Assembly (NCBI GenBank): GCA_023238725.1
Contig: CM041533.1
Span: forward strand, 22,534,176 to 22,598,175
From: Scortum barcoo
Lineage: Eukaryota > Chordata > Actinopteri > Centrarchiformes > Terapontidae
DNA length: 64,000 nucleotides
Reading direction: 5' to 3'
Part shown: positions 11,160 through 23,780 of the stretch, one piece after another
Position numbering within the stretch: the first letter of the stretch is position 1
Layout of the letters: each line of letters begins with the position of its first letter
The notes under the pieces: generated by a model
Seen by the model: the letters and a program-made list of their open reading frames with translations, nothing else
What the model was told of the DNA's origin: nothing
The model's database searches: none
Translations under genes and position numbers: made by a program

Positions 11160-14100
11160 AATACTTCACTTCAGTGTGTGAGGCTGGCATTAAATGTCAT
11201 GACTTCAGTTTGTGTGAGACAGTAGAATAGTGGTGGGGGGGTCCAGCTGTTGCTCCAGCTGTTGCTCCAGCTGGAAGACAGCAGGCAAGGCAAGGGTTTA
11301 CGGGAAATGTGGTCCCGATTTCGACACACAGCTAAGGTGTCATCGACAACGCCACCAGAGGGTGCCAGAGTGTGTGTGTGTGTCAGCTCAACAGTGTAAT
11401 GAGGTGATTCATAAACAGGGCAGCAGAGAAGAACATGTCAGGAGAAACATCCATATTGTGTTGAAAGGGAAATAAACATTCAGACTGGAATTTGCAGTGA
11501 TGTTAGGCTGGTCTTTAGTTGGGGCTTCAATTAATGTGACAGTTGTTTTTGTAATCATTTTGTCTATAAAATGTCAGACAAGTGCGGACATTTCAGAATC
11601 AGGAAGTATTTGGATCATTTGGAAATCAAAGTGGTCGGAAATTGTACAGCTATATCTTCAACAACATCCACTTTTTAACAAATGTCTTAACGTATTCCAC
11701 TCTGATATGATCGTTAAGAGTTTTAAGTGCATCTCTGTCTCTATCTCACCTGTGGCTCTGTCTTCTTCTTGTGTCGTCCTTTCTGTCTGGCTGAATGTTA
11801 ATGTTACTGTCAGCGTCTATGCCACTGTCTCTCTGTCTGTCTTTCTGTAGGCCTACATGCCACGGGGTCAGGGGAGAGTGAAGGGGGCTGATCAGTGCGA
11901 CGCCTCGGCTCTGCTCAACCTCATGAACTGCTGTGGTTGTTTCCATTTTGTACATCAAAAATGTGTGACAGAGGTGAGCATTCACGTTGTTTAAAGCGGG
12001 CGTTCCATGCTACTTTGGATTCATCATTGTCAAGTTAAAGGCTTAATAAGTAAGATTTTCCTAAAAACCAATGTATAGACTCCGACAAAATTACATGACC
12101 TGTGTGTATGTCTGTGTCTCTGTGTGTGTTTGTGTGTGTGTGTGGTTCAAGGTGATCCGTTACAGAAATGAGCTGATGCATTCTGCCGAGTTGCGTGTGA
12201 GGGATGAATGGATGAGCCGCTACCAGGCCGCTCTGATAAACCTCTTGAAGCAGTTCAGCCACATACCACAGATGCAAAAAGCTAGACGACAGATAGAGGA
12301 GGTGAGTATGTGAGTGTGTGTGTGTGTGTAAAAGTGCGTAAAGTGCGTGTGTGCTGCTGCTGAAATACACTGGGTCCAAAAGTCTGAGACCATGAGTCAA
12401 AATACATCTATTTAGCATTTGTTTAGGCTCTAACATGTTCCTTTTCATTACAAATGATAATGTCAGCCTAAATGTAAAAAGGAAAAACTATACATTCAAA
12501 ATATCTTTATTATATATATTATATGTGTCTTATATTTGCTTATGTCCCCCTTTTGCTTTAATGACAGCATGCACTTGAGCTGGCATGGACTCTTTTTCAG
12601 TTTTTGCCATACCTGAGAACCTCTCTTATCCCACAGACATCTGACAGTGTCCGAAGAACTTCTAGTGATTTTAGAATGTTCAAGTGCCCTCGTAAATGAG
12701 GTCCTTCTTCAGTCTTCATTCAAGATTCATTCAAGAATTTACTGCCATTGCACAACATTACACAATCGTTGTCAATTAAATCCTTAAATCTCTTGCTCCT
12801 TTCAAACAATGCTCATATTAACAAGAATAGAAACACTCAAACAAAAAATAGATTAAAGAAATAAAAATATTTTAAAAATATAATAGTACAAGTGTAATAA
12901 TAGAGTAATAATAGTAATATAGACCTAAAATTAAATTAAATGATTAAATTAAAGTTAAATTTAATTTTAATAAATTTAAATTAATAATAAATAAATAAAT
13001 AAATTTAATTTTAATAAATTTAACTAAGAAAATATACAACTAGAAGAGATAAAAATATACAATAAAATAAAATATACAATAGAATATACAATAGAATAAC
13101 AATAGAAAGTGTTATGGTGTTATCGTGTTATTTTGAAGTGATAATGCTGTGAACAGAGTTCAAGAGTCTTATGGCCATGTAGTTCTTGCAAAGCTTTGAG
13201 ATGTGTTTCGGGTCGTTATTCTGCTGCAGTATGAATCCCTTTCCACAATATTGTAAACTAAAGGGTATAACATGTCTCTGAAGAGTGGAGTGGTATTTCT
13301 CCTTGGTCAGGTTGGAGTCAGTTCGGTCCAGGTGTCCAACTCCACAGTAGGCAAAACAGGCCCAGATGTGAATATCGCCATCACTGTGTTTCACTGTGAG
13401 TCTGATAAACTGCTGTACCATTGATTCTCCCATTCATCTCTACACCCTTCTGTTACTGCTGGATATTTCAAACTTGGATTCATTAGTAAATAGAATTTTT
13501 TTTCAGTCACCCACCCTTGTGTCCCCTCTTGAAAAGTGGTTTAGAAACTGCTACTCATCCTGTGGGACCACTGCAAGACTGCCTTGTTTTGACAGTACTT
13601 TTGCTGATTGGAGTCTTGTATTCTTTATTTAGCTAATTCTGTATTTGTGATTAAGCTGTTTTCCTATCTCTCAGGTAACTAAGCTCGATGTATCGATCCT
13701 CAGATGGCGTGGTCACTTTTGGTCTGCCCAATCGTGCAACTGTGGACTTTCTGCAAAGTATTTTAGAGCTCCATGATTTGACGCCCCTCTTTGCATAGAA
13801 TAAAGATTTGACCTCTGATGCCTCCACTTAGTTCTCATGCTGTGGTTCCCACCATCTCAGTGCTAGTAAGCAGAAACTTGAGGCACAGGCATATTTATGA
13901 CAGGTGAATGCTGACTGCAAGTTGACTACTCTGAGCACCTGCCTCAATGGAAGGGACACAACTTAAGGAACTCTGACCTTTTGTACAAAGGAGTTAAGTT
14001 GGTCAGTGCTGTAGATTTACTTAAATTGACTGCTGGCCCAGACATAGTGCATGATCTTAAATATTTCCTCTTCATCTTGAATCTCATAACTTCTTTATGT

Positions 14101-15084
14101 GAAAATATTAGAGTTTGATTGTGGTCTCAGACTTCCGGACCCTTCTGTATGTCTAGTGTCTGGAGGCTCTTGAGTCCCCGCTGCATCAGTGTTGCGTCCT
14201 GTCACAGTTTGTGCATTTTGTTTCCCCAGATGCTGTCCGTTGACCTGTCAATATATGTCTCTGGTGTGGACCAAATGGACTCTGCTAGATTAGAGGGTGG
14301 CTCTGTAGGTTCATGGGAGACCAATGGCGACTTGATCAGCCAATGGGAGGCTGAGTTGCTACAGGAGAGGCTGCAGGAGTTGCTGCATACTGCTGCTGAT
14401 GATGATACAAAGATACAGGTGTGAAGAGCAAATCCAGATGTCCATGTGCAGTTGCACACTTTATGGCCCTTTTCCACTAGTACCTACTTGGCTCGACTCG
14501 ACTCTTCTAGTACCTACTACGGCCGGGGTTCCAAGCGAGCTGAGTCGAGCCGAAAATGTGAAATGTGACGTCGGCAGACGGCAGGCAACTGATAGGCCAG
14601 GACCTGACGTCACTAGATGAGAGTCGGGAGAGCGACTTCGTTCATAAGAGGCAACCGCGCCATTTTTAAAACGTAATAACAACAACGAACACGATCAGAG
14701 ATGGCTGCACAGAAATCAACCCCACGGAGCAACGACACGAGGTACAGACATTTCTTTGTCTGGTGGCCTCCATAGTTGTTTCGTGTTTGTGTCGCATAAC
14801 AAATGATGTCGCTGGAGTTTCGGCCGTGTTGCTATGATGATGACACCCACCCACGCTGAGGTGGTACTCTATTGTAATGACGAGGCGATAGTAGGTGCTA
14901 GTGGAAAAGGGCCATTAGACATATAACATAAAGACAGATGTCACGTGACTTCAAACGACTGTCTGTTCCTTAGGACGCTGAGCAGTTAAAGAGGCTGGGA
15001 GGATTCCTGCAGGCCAACAGAGATCTGGGCGAGAGATTTTCTGCAGAGCTCCAAGCCATCAACTCACGGGAGGCCAGAGAATGA
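10546..15084 (+). CDS. cxorf38: CXorf38 homologue, HEPN-like orphan protein
   Basis: Six coding exons join in frame: 10546-10752, 10935-11069, 11851-11973, 12152-12301, 14230-14418 and 14974-15084. All junctions fall between codons and the product is 304 residues, against 319 as I recall for human CXorf38. The start MVLEELAARLNDGGYKNWLK matches the human N-terminus and has a good start context, so I prefer it to the upstream ATG at 10492. Conserved blocks include WEVAK, DASALLNLMN and RNELMH. The last has the Arg-x4-His spacing of HEPN domains, which are found in RNases and RNA-binding proteins; that link is inference. AATAAA lies at 15243-15248. Introns 4 and 5 carry transposons. The function of the family is unknown to me. 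Confidence 0.9.
11110..11157. repeat. (CA)n microsatellite
   Basis: Perfect CA run of 48 bases, with shorter interrupted CA tracts just before it, inside intron 2 of the CXorf38-like gene. Confidence 0.95.
12368..14147 (-). mobile_element. Degraded Tc1/mariner transposon with a nested insertion
   Basis: The ends are inverted repeats: GGGTCCAAAAGTCTGAGACC near 12372 and GGGTCCGGAAGTCTGAGACC, reversed, near 14142. Both sides are flanked by TA (12366-12367 and 14148-14149), the Tc1 target. On the minus strand a transposase fragment at 13433-13170 shows FILQQNNDPKHISKLCKNY, typical of Tc1 (QQDNDPKHTS). A further piece near 12550-12590 resembles the C-terminal VHAVIKAKGG. The frame breaks after KNY at about 13178, where an AT-rich insert of about 470 bases begins, so the copy is dead. 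It sits in intron 4 of the CXorf38-like gene. Confidence 0.85.
12705..13178 (-). mobile_element. AT-rich retroelement tail nested in the Tc1 copy
   Basis: This block interrupts the transposase. It has 'cattcaagaatttactgcc' at one side, 'gttcaagagtcttatggcc' at the other and a very AT-rich middle. These words resemble 3' regions of fish non-LTR elements read in reverse. The class is a guess and the edges are approximate. Confidence 0.4.
14464..14914. mobile_element. Harbinger-type MITE with TTA target duplication
   Basis: A 451-base element begins TGGCCCTTTTCCACTAGTAC and ends with the inverted copy (gtgctagtggaaaagggcca), and TTA flanks both sides (14461-14463 and 14915-14917). Near-perfect termini of about 23 bases, a three-base TTA duplication and no coding capacity fit a non-autonomous PIF/Harbinger element. 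It lies in the last intron of the CXorf38-like gene. The TTA duplication is seen directly; the family assignment follows from it. Confidence 0.8.
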
Positions 15085-15331
15085 GAAGGAGAAAGTGGGG
15101 ACAAAGAGAATGAGGAGCATACCGTGCACTATGTCTTTATGTTTGCTATTTGCAATTGGTCATGGTCAGAATTTAAGCAGATAAATGGATTTGTGAAAGA
15201 TTGTATGTGCATGTACAATGTGTAGTATGTCAATGCAATGTAAATAAAACCTCTGACAAAAGTCACTGGCTTTTTATTTCAGTCCAAGTTAAAATAGTAA
15301 TAAACTCAGAAGTCTGCTCAGGTTCTTCTAT

Positions 15332-15733
15332 CAAGAATCAAGAATCTTTGTCATCATGTTTTCACATAAAGAAATTAAGATTGGTGACTTCCAGCTTTAA
15401 ACACAGAGGCGGAGCCGTCTACATATCACCGTGAGCTAATGCTAAATTAGCACTGGAGGAGCTGTACTGCATGATCAGTCTTGCAGATGAACAACAATCC
15501 AGAGGCGGCTGTGATCGTGGCCGGAGACTTTAACCACGTCGAGTTAAAGGCAGTTTTCCCCAAATTCCATTGACCCACCCCCCCATTGTACATTGCTGCT
15601 ACAACTTTAAATCTTTAGATATTTATGTACATATTACACATTTTTACATATATTTATGTTTAAAGCTGGAAGTCACCAATCTTAATTTCGTTATGTGACA
15701 AACATGATGACAATAAAGATTCTTGGTTCTTGA
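15332..15733. repeat. Inverted-repeat composite with a LINE endonuclease fragment
   Basis: Two arms of about 70 bases face each other: 'aagattggtgacttccagct' on the left and its reverse complement on the right. Each contains the 'aagaatcaagaatctttg' or 'aataaagattcttgg' type of LINE tail. Between them a frame at about 15486-15572 reads AAVIVAGDFNHVELKAV, typical of the AP-endonuclease domain of non-LTR retrotransposons. It may be two LINE 3' ends in opposite orientation or a foldback element. Confidence 0.6.
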
Positions 15734-15734
15734 T

Positions 15735-18700
15735 TGCAATGTACCTCATGACTTTTCATTGTTTTGTTTTTTTAAAGCTAACAATACAAGTATACAGAGC
15801 AGGGCCCCTGCAATCACAATAGCTTTACATTAAATAGTAATGTAAAGCTTCATTGCGTCGTATGTTTTAGCAGCATGTTGCATCTGTAGCTCAATGCACA
15901 GCACAGAAAAGCTCAAGCGTTGCTCAAAATTGACATTAAACGGAGAGCATCTGTTCCTGTCATAGTCTAAGAACCGATGACATCTTTTCCACAGTACGTC
16001 ACCCTGCATCAGGTCATACAGTCACGACGCTGAAACTTCCTCATTCCTGATCACTCACTGCGCATGCTCTGTAATGAACTCACTGTCTCTATCCTGACCA
16101 GTGTTGCCAAGTTGGCGACTTTCTCACTAAATCTGGCGACTTTCCAAACCCTCTTGGTGACCTTTTTTTGTCAAAAGCGACTAGCGACTTTTTCTGGTGT
16201 TATTGGAGACTTTTTGGTGTTTTGGAGACTCTGACATGAAAGCTCGTATCGTTCTGTAGTTACTGTGCTCAACAAGCAGCGGGTGCTGCCGTGAGCTCCT
16301 CTCCCGTCCACTCTGTGTTCACACGCTGCAAATCTGACGCTGGTATTAACCTTTAACAATACAGGACGATATTGATTAATGTAATGTGGGTCTACACAAA
16401 GCATTTAAGTCATTAGTAAGTTAAAAACCTTTCACACTAGGAAACACACTTGGTCACTCCCCCATTCATAACAGACTATACTGGACCTGGTTATTAGCTC
16501 TGATCAAGAGACTTTTTCTAATATTCCTTAAAATGTACCTCATGTTTTTTATCCCAATAGTGCTTTATAAATGTATCCAATATGCATGATACCAGACGCT
16601 CTAACTTTCTCTGTTGTCACTCATTTTAAAAGTCAGTGCAGTCAGTTACACAACAGTACAGCTGTTGCTGCATCTGTATTTAAGTTTATACTGTCATTTG
16701 ACATTGGGAGCATAAAGCAGTGCAGGAGTTTAAGTCAGCGCTGGTCAACAGGAAGCATTAATGAGCTGTGATTAAATCACTTTTTTGTATTTGTTCAGTA
16801 GTCTGACAAAATACAAAGAACAATATGTTAAATACGACAATCAAATTGTGAGTCTGTTTTCACTAAATCCAAATTTAATCAGTTCTTTGAATTCCATTCC
16901 CGTCTTCACAAACATTTATGTGGAATCTGTGTTTTTTGAATCATGCATTCCCCACATTCCCAGCCGAAGTGAGAGAATTTGCAGTTACCTTCATTGAATC
17001 AGAGCGCTGGGTGAGGCGTTGGTAAAACATGATTCTGAGTTTGAAAGCTTCTCTCAAGACATCAATGAGGTGTGTGCTTTGCCATTTCACACTAAGTCAT
17101 AGGAATAGTGCAAAAACTAATAATAAATTCCAGTGTTATGTTCTTATTGTACTCTATATTCCTTCACTTGTAATTAGCTTACCACTATGATTTAAGTCAA
17201 CACAAAGTATTTGGTCATAAACAAAAGTGGTAAATAAAAGCATTTAATAGATCAATATTTTGACCTGTCCTAGCAATACATGAAACGTTTCGAGATCACC
17301 TGTATTTAGAGCAATCCGTCCAATATTCGTCGAGTTACAGATGGGGAAAAAATGAAAGGAACGCTTGAATGCTTGAACCCTACTGCGAGGGGACCTGGGA
17401 CCTCATTTATAAACGGTGCATACGTGCAAAAGGCAACGTACACAAATTTCTACACTAACTTTGGGATTTATAAAAAAACAATCTTGGAGAATGTGCGGTC
17501 CTCCGTGTGAACTCTGACCCATGCGTACACACATAAACTGGAGAAATGAGAAACTGCGACTCCATCGGCAGAAGGACGAAACACAGAAACGATGTGAAAC
17601 TGATCCTATTGTGTAGAGGAAATTACTGTTTATGTATCATATATGAAGAGGTAATTTACTAAATTACAAAAGCCATTTTTACAGTGAACTATCACCAAAA
17701 AACCCAATTTTGGATAATAAATTCAAACAATGATATCTGTTACTGCAAAAGAACCCCTCAGATATGTTCTGTTATTATTAAACACAGGCCAACGAGCTGC
17801 AGTGGAGCCACATACAGCTTCTCAGTGTCAGGGTAGGTGCAGGGCAAAGTGAAGTTTGGACCCAGGATGCAGACGAGGCAGGAGGCAGAGTAGATTGAAT
17901 GATTCTTTATTACAGGAACACGGGAACACAGACAAACAGGAGGAACACGGCAGGCAGGAACAAGGCAGTCAGGAAAAGACACGACAGGCAGGAACACAGG
18001 AATACACATGGACTGATGACATTGATGACACAACAAAAAACAAAGGGAACGGACCGGTATATATACACACTGTGAGGGACAGGGAAGTGGAAACAGATGA
18101 GGAGACTAACAAGGAACAGGTGAAACTAATTGGGGCAGAGAGCAGGCAATCAAATGGGAGGGAAACACAAAAGGGCAGGAAGTAAAGTGCTCAACAAGTG
18201 AGGGAGATGGCAAGAATACAAAATAAAACAGGAAGTGCACACAGCCAGACAGAAAACTGACAAACACAAGGACAAGGAACAAGAACTAACAAAGAACACA
18301 CTGAGGGAGACAAACAAGATAACAAAATACAATAGGATAGGGAAACAAGAAACAAGGGGCACAGGAAAACACAGAAAACATGAGGCACCATGTAAACCAC
18401 AACACTCAGCTGCTGCAGTACCAATAACCCCACTGAACACTGAACAACTAAAACGTTTTTTTTAATTATTTTTCTGTTTGTTTTTTTTCTTTTTTCTTTT
18501 TTTTTTAAATAACTGTAAAGAACTTGAATGCATTTGATTTCCTCAAGGGGATACAAATCACAAAAGCTACCTGAGTCATCTGTGTCCCCTCCGTCTCTGT
18601 CACCATTTAAGAGGGACTCCCCAGTAATCCCTACCAGCATTTTATCACGGGGGGTGAGCTCCGGTGCCCTCTGACCCCCGCCCATCCGCTTTGATACCAG

Positions 18701-19460
18701 ACGTCTTCATTTCAGACAATCTTCCGAGGCAGCAGCATTAACAGCGTCCGCCACAAAGCGCAAAGATGTTCTTTCATTTTTAACATGTTTGCTTTTAAAC
18801 CATGTTAACTCTGTATGCTTTATGTTTATTCTGTGGGGCATTTGTATCTGCTTCAAAAAAGTGTTTGTTCTGAAATACCTCTCGCCTTGTAGAACATCCA
18901 AATGAAACCACTGATTGGCTGCAGCTCTTTGTTTCCGTATGTCTGCATGTGTGGGTTGGCTGGTGGTTCACATGTAGGCAGACACATCTGTCAGCTTTAA
19001 CTTACCGTGATCTGTCCTGTGAGTTTATCATAAAGCACTTTTTCACAGCCGAAGGGTTCAAATGTATATGAATGTCTATATGAGATACATCCTCTGGAAA
19101 TATGGCAGTTGCAGTTAAATATTTGATTTAATTTCATGATAGAATGTCACAAAACACACAAACAAGCAGGTGGTAGAGCGTGTGGTGGCCCTGCGAGGGT
19201 ATTTTTCTGTTCAAAACAGGAACTGAATTCAAACGCAAACAAAACCAAAAATGCAGTTTCACTTGGCGACAGGTGAATGCCATTAATCAGGTTGGACAGT
19301 AAAACAGTGCAACATGTGAGCTGCAGTTGCGTGACAGAAACGTGTGCAAACCAGAAACGCTTTTCCTGCCTCACAGTGTTTCACACACTCGTCTGCAGCT
19401 GCAACCTGCTGCACCCTCACACCCTCTTCTTCACACATGGGAACTTGCCTCTGAGGCAAC
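15735..19460. other. Intergenic DNA rich in repeats
   Basis: No supported gene. Around 16100-16230 there is a tandem-like 'gcgacttt' segment of the kind found in fish repeats. At 17395-17480 'catttataaacggtgcatac' resembles DNA-transposon ends. 17840-18470 is a purine-rich block with many 'ggaacac', 'aggcag' and 'aacaagg' words, probably an old element. An open minus-strand frame at about 18685-18495 reads MLVGITGESLLNGDRDGG, but I do not recognise it and cannot join it to other exons. Confidence 0.5.
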
Positions 19461-20163
19461 ATGGAGAGGGAGGGTATGCTGGTCCGGTCTATTTATTATG
19501 GGAGGCTCGGGAGAGAGGCCACGGAGAGGCTGCTGGAGATGTTTGGACATGATGGCAGCTTTCTGCTGAGAGACAGCGAGACGGTGCAGGGGGCCTACTG
19601 TCTCTGTGTAAGGTGAGCTGTGAGGGGCATACAAACATGACCAGCAGTGACATTTTTGCCACTTGTGATGTGTGTGATCATTCTTCATTTAAGGTGTCAC
19701 AGGTTAATACACAAGACTATTTTATCTATAGTATCAAGACTTTATTTATATATCGTGGAGATAAACTGAGGAGGCCAGTTTGAAGTGCAGATGTGGGGTT
19801 TTAAAAATGCATCAAGTTCAGTTTTTGCACACTTATGCAAGAGGAACTGGCACAAAGGAACTTGAACTTAAGAAAACACTGTTTCAGTTTTGTGTCTTTG
19901 TGAAGAGAATTTTCAAAGAAAAATACACAAAAAGAGTTAGAATAACATCGCTTTACACATAAATACATCATATTATACTTTTATTTATTTTCCATTGTAT
20001 TTGTGTGTATAAATAGTAAAATAATGTTTTATTACAACCTTGTATTCTTCCACAATAATGTCTTGTGTGATTCCTACTGAAAATGTGTCGACTTTTATCT
20101 GTGTCACTCTTCTTGTAACATGGCAGCTTTATACTTAAACTGACAAAATACAGACTTGTAGCT

Positions 20164-20226
<63 letters not shown>

Positions 20227-21270
20227 CTATATATAAACTCCTGTATCAAATATTTTACACTTGGCGTGAGTACACTTGGTTACAGGGTTAAGCACTTCTC
20301 CATGTCATTTTATTCATTTTAAAGTATTTGATCATACTTACAGCAGTTTTCTGCTTGCTTCTGTATTTAGGAGGCGTACTCAAATTTTTTACTGAAGAAA
20401 AAATAAATATACCACAACGGAAAAAAAAAAAGTTTCGTTTAAATAAAAATACATTAGTATTGTAAAAGTACTCATTATGCAAAATGGCTCCATTAAAGTG
20501 TCTCAATATTATTATATTATTATTAGAATTTTTATTTCCAATTAATTTTATGGTTACACATTTTATAAACTAATCATATATTTAACACATCAACTTTTGA
20601 ACTGTTTGTGCAGTGGAGTAAAAGTACAATATCTGCCTCTGAAATGTAGTGGAGTAGAAGTGTAAAGCATATAATCTAAGTACTCAAGTAAAGCACAAGT
20701 ACCTAAAATTTGTACTTGTAGTAAATGTACATGGTCACAGTCCACTGCTGTGTACTGGGGACTAAACACGTATCATGTAAGGGGTTCAGGTACACGCATA
20801 CCAGATATTCACTCTATGATACATATGATAAGAATTACAGACATAAACCTTGCAAGTCTTACTTATTCACAGTCAAGTTGTAACTTCTTCTCAGTGGGCC
20901 AGACTGTGGAACATATTGACATGATCAATTCATCAGCAGAATTTATAGAGAAAGTAGAGATGGAAAAAATGAAACAATGGAAATCAGCTTGTATGAATCT
21001 GAATGAGTGACAGTCTGGTTTCAGTTCCACTGTGTCAAACACTGAAATCAGAGTCATCCTCCTACAGATTTAATTATCTCATCGCATGCAAACACCCGCA
21101 GCGAATCATTCAGGTTTTTTTGTGTGTGTGTGTTTTGCAGGAAAGCACCTTTTGTTCACACTTACAGGCTTGTACACTCCACTGACGGCTGGTGTATTCA
21201 GGTGGGTGCATTCAGAGTTATCCACAGTTATGGGCATGTACACGCAAACACTATTTATTTTATCTATTTA

Positions 21271-21303
<33 letters not shown>

Positions 21304-21807
21304 CTCTCTACAGGGTTCAGGCATCAGACAGCAGAGTTTTAGGAGTCTGGAGACACTGATTGAGAGCTATAGAAGGGGCACAGCCTCAGATGTCAGCGTA
21401 CCCCCGCTCACAGCCCCACTAGACAAAACACAGCTACAGAACATCAGCTTGGAACAAGGTATGACATACATACACACACCACACACACACACACACACCT
21501 ACACACACAAAAGGATACACACACTTGTGCTACTATGTTGCTACAACATCAAGTATTTTCCCCTCATGTCAGATTGAAAAAAGCATCCTCTGGCTATCAT
21601 GGAGTTAAAGCTGATCCACACAGAGAAACACACACACTGAGGCACACACAGTGAATACAATGTGTGTTTTGATGTTTGCGGGGCATCAAAGAGTATCAAG
21701 TTGAGTTTCAGTTTTCACATGTCGCTCCATGGCTCATGACCTACTGTCTCAACTCTCACACAGTTTCAATGATGTCTTCCACAGAGCCTGTCTACATGGA
21801 GATGTGA
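19461..21807 (+). CDS. sh2d1a: SAP-like SH2 adaptor (SH2D1A family)
   Basis: Four exons join in frame: 19461-19612, 21141-21201, 21314-21458 and 21785-21807. They encode 126 residues, almost all of it one SH2 domain (human SAP has 128). The phosphotyrosine pocket is GSFLLRDSE with its Arg. The segment SFRSLETLIESY keeps Arg at the position of SAP Arg78, which binds the Fyn SH3 domain; EAT-2 lacks it, so SAP is the better match. SAP acts in the cytosol of T and NK cells on SLAM-family receptor tails. The tail here ends PVYMEM, with a YxxM motif. I chose the first ATG for its strong context; 19476 is an alternative. A likely polyadenylation signal is at 21918-21923. Confidence 0.85.
20166..20225. 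repeat. (AT)n microsatellite
   Basis: About 60 bases of alternating AT inside intron 1 of the SAP-like gene. The run is self-complementary and could form a cruciform. Confidence 0.95.
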
Positions 21808-21923
21808 CGCTGCAGCAGCAGGCCTCACAGACTCACACCATGTGACAGGTGGATAAACAGGATGGAAAATATATGTAGTTCGTGGCACATCAAGGACCTC
21901 TGCACTGTTTTAATTTTAATAAA

Positions 21924-23640
21924 TACTTGGGTCACTTTTGGGGTTTTTTGGGTCACATTTTTAAAAGAAAGTCACTTTGGGTGTTTTGCTTGAGAAGATG
22001 CTGAAAAAGAGGCCACTGTAATGCGAACAAAACTCACCAAGTTCAAGTAGATATATTTAACCATGTACTCCAGAGACCTTGAAACACTGAAATGTGTTTA
22101 ACCTTGTGTCCGTGTGAGTGTGAGAATATCGTTTATTGTAAAAACAGATGCCATGTAAATATATCACAGACTCTATCTCTGTTGCTGTGGTTTGGTTTTG
22201 GCAGACCTATGTCCTCCATACGTGAAGTGTGTGTTTGTGTGTGAGGAAGGCCTTGTTACCTGTATACACACAAATGGGCTCCACTCCAATGGCCTCAATC
22301 TCAAAATCTAAAGCACCTTGTCATCTGTGTGTGTTATGATGTGTCATGAAAACAGACAAACACACAGACACAGCGTTGATGGGTTTTTGTGTTTTTCTTA
22401 TCTGCTTGGAGAAGTCACACTTGAGGACAGTCTGTGTGGCTTGTCTGCACATCTTTTATCTTATTTGAAACAACAGCAGCATCCACAAATCCATTGTGGG
22501 AAACATCATGTGACTCTATTTATCAATTCAATTGTGCGACATGAAATTCTTTGACCAGCCGGTTTTCATTTTTTTTCAGTCTGAAGTATCTGCAAAGTAT
22601 TCCAGTCAACATATTAAAATTTTAAGCTATTGACCAGCTTAGGAGAAGCCTCAAAGGAAGTTCCATTTTTGCCACTTTCTCATATCAAACTTGAAACCAC
22701 ACCTTCCCTTCTGTCAGACTCTGAGCTCACTGCTGCTGCCAGCAGTTCTCTCTTGGTTTGTTAATCGCGGTAGTTTTGTTCATTTTTTAATATTGTATTT
22801 TCTTCATTATTTTTTTCATCTCCAGTCTGTGTCTCAAAGTCAGTTCTTAAACCAGACTTGATTTTGTCAGATTTATTTAGTTCTGAGTTTTATGAAACAG
22901 CTTCCATCTGGTTGGGTTTGTTTGGGTCATTTAAGCTAAGCTTTATGAGTAATGGGTGCTTATCTCAGACACTTTCATCCGATATTTCTCAGGTGACACC
23001 CACCTTTGGTCTGTGGGTAGATGATAATCTGTCAAAACATACGTTAGAAAAAGAAAAAAAAAGCTTCTATAAAGACATTGCTTCTCTTTTGTTCAGCAAG
23101 GCAACAAGTAATTCAGTCTAGTGTTTTTTATTAAAGCAAATATTTTATATCTTAAATGAGAACATTTATATCACTCTCAGGTTTGTCCATTAAAAAAGTG
23201 TGAAGCACTTAGTTTGACTCAGCTTTTCTTTTCTGAAAGAAGTTTGTCCGCAGAAAAACACAGCACCTGTAAAACTCATTATGCAATGTTGGGAAAAATG
23301 TCAGACAAGACCCAAACACATGACACAGAGATCAGTCAGGTGGCAAGTAAATATATATACTGATATACATCTGATATACAGATGATTGTGGTTGAGGGGA
23401 AAACCAAGGGAAGGAAAGTGGTCGGAAATTATTGTAGGGCAGGACGGAGTTTGGAGTTCATCATTTTTGCTTTACATACAGTATAATTGCATTTTTGACA
23501 TTTTTCATGTTTGTCTTTGTCTTTATTGTTACTGTCCTGTGTACGCAGAGCTCCCACAAAGAGTGTGAACTGCTCTTATTTGACCACCCTGTATAAATAA
23601 AGCTTGGGTAAATTAATTCATTTAAATGAACTTATGATAA
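21924..23640. other. Intergenic stretch without a supported gene
   Basis: A plus-strand frame at 22858-23121 (SQTLSSDISQVTPTF within it) and a plus-strand AATAAA at 23596-23601 could belong to an unannotated transcript or a long 3' UTR, but I see no convincing splice structure. The rest is AT-rich with short GT runs. Confidence 0.4.
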
Positions 23641-23666
23641 TATACTACACCACTGAACTTTATCAC

Positions 23667-23672
23667 TTTATT
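23667..23672 (-). terminator. Polyadenylation signal of the cytokine receptor
   Basis: AATAAA on the minus strand, about 400 bases beyond the receptor stop codon, is the best candidate for its 3' end. Confidence 0.5.
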
Positions 23673-23719
23673 CACACAAAAAGAGGTATGCATGCTTTTC
23701 AGAAGCACTACATATACAG

Positions 23720-23780
23720 GCGGTTGACAAATGAAAAGAAACCAACATAAAGTGTCTCAGTAAAGTGTTTCGGTGCACCT
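23720..23780. repeat. Fragment of the GTGTTGGGCCACCA Tc1-like family
   Basis: 'gaaaccaacataaagtgtct' here is close to 'aaaccaacaaaaagtgtctc' at about 51596-51615, so both are ends of the same family. It lies near the 3' end of the cytokine receptor gene. Confidence 0.4.
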
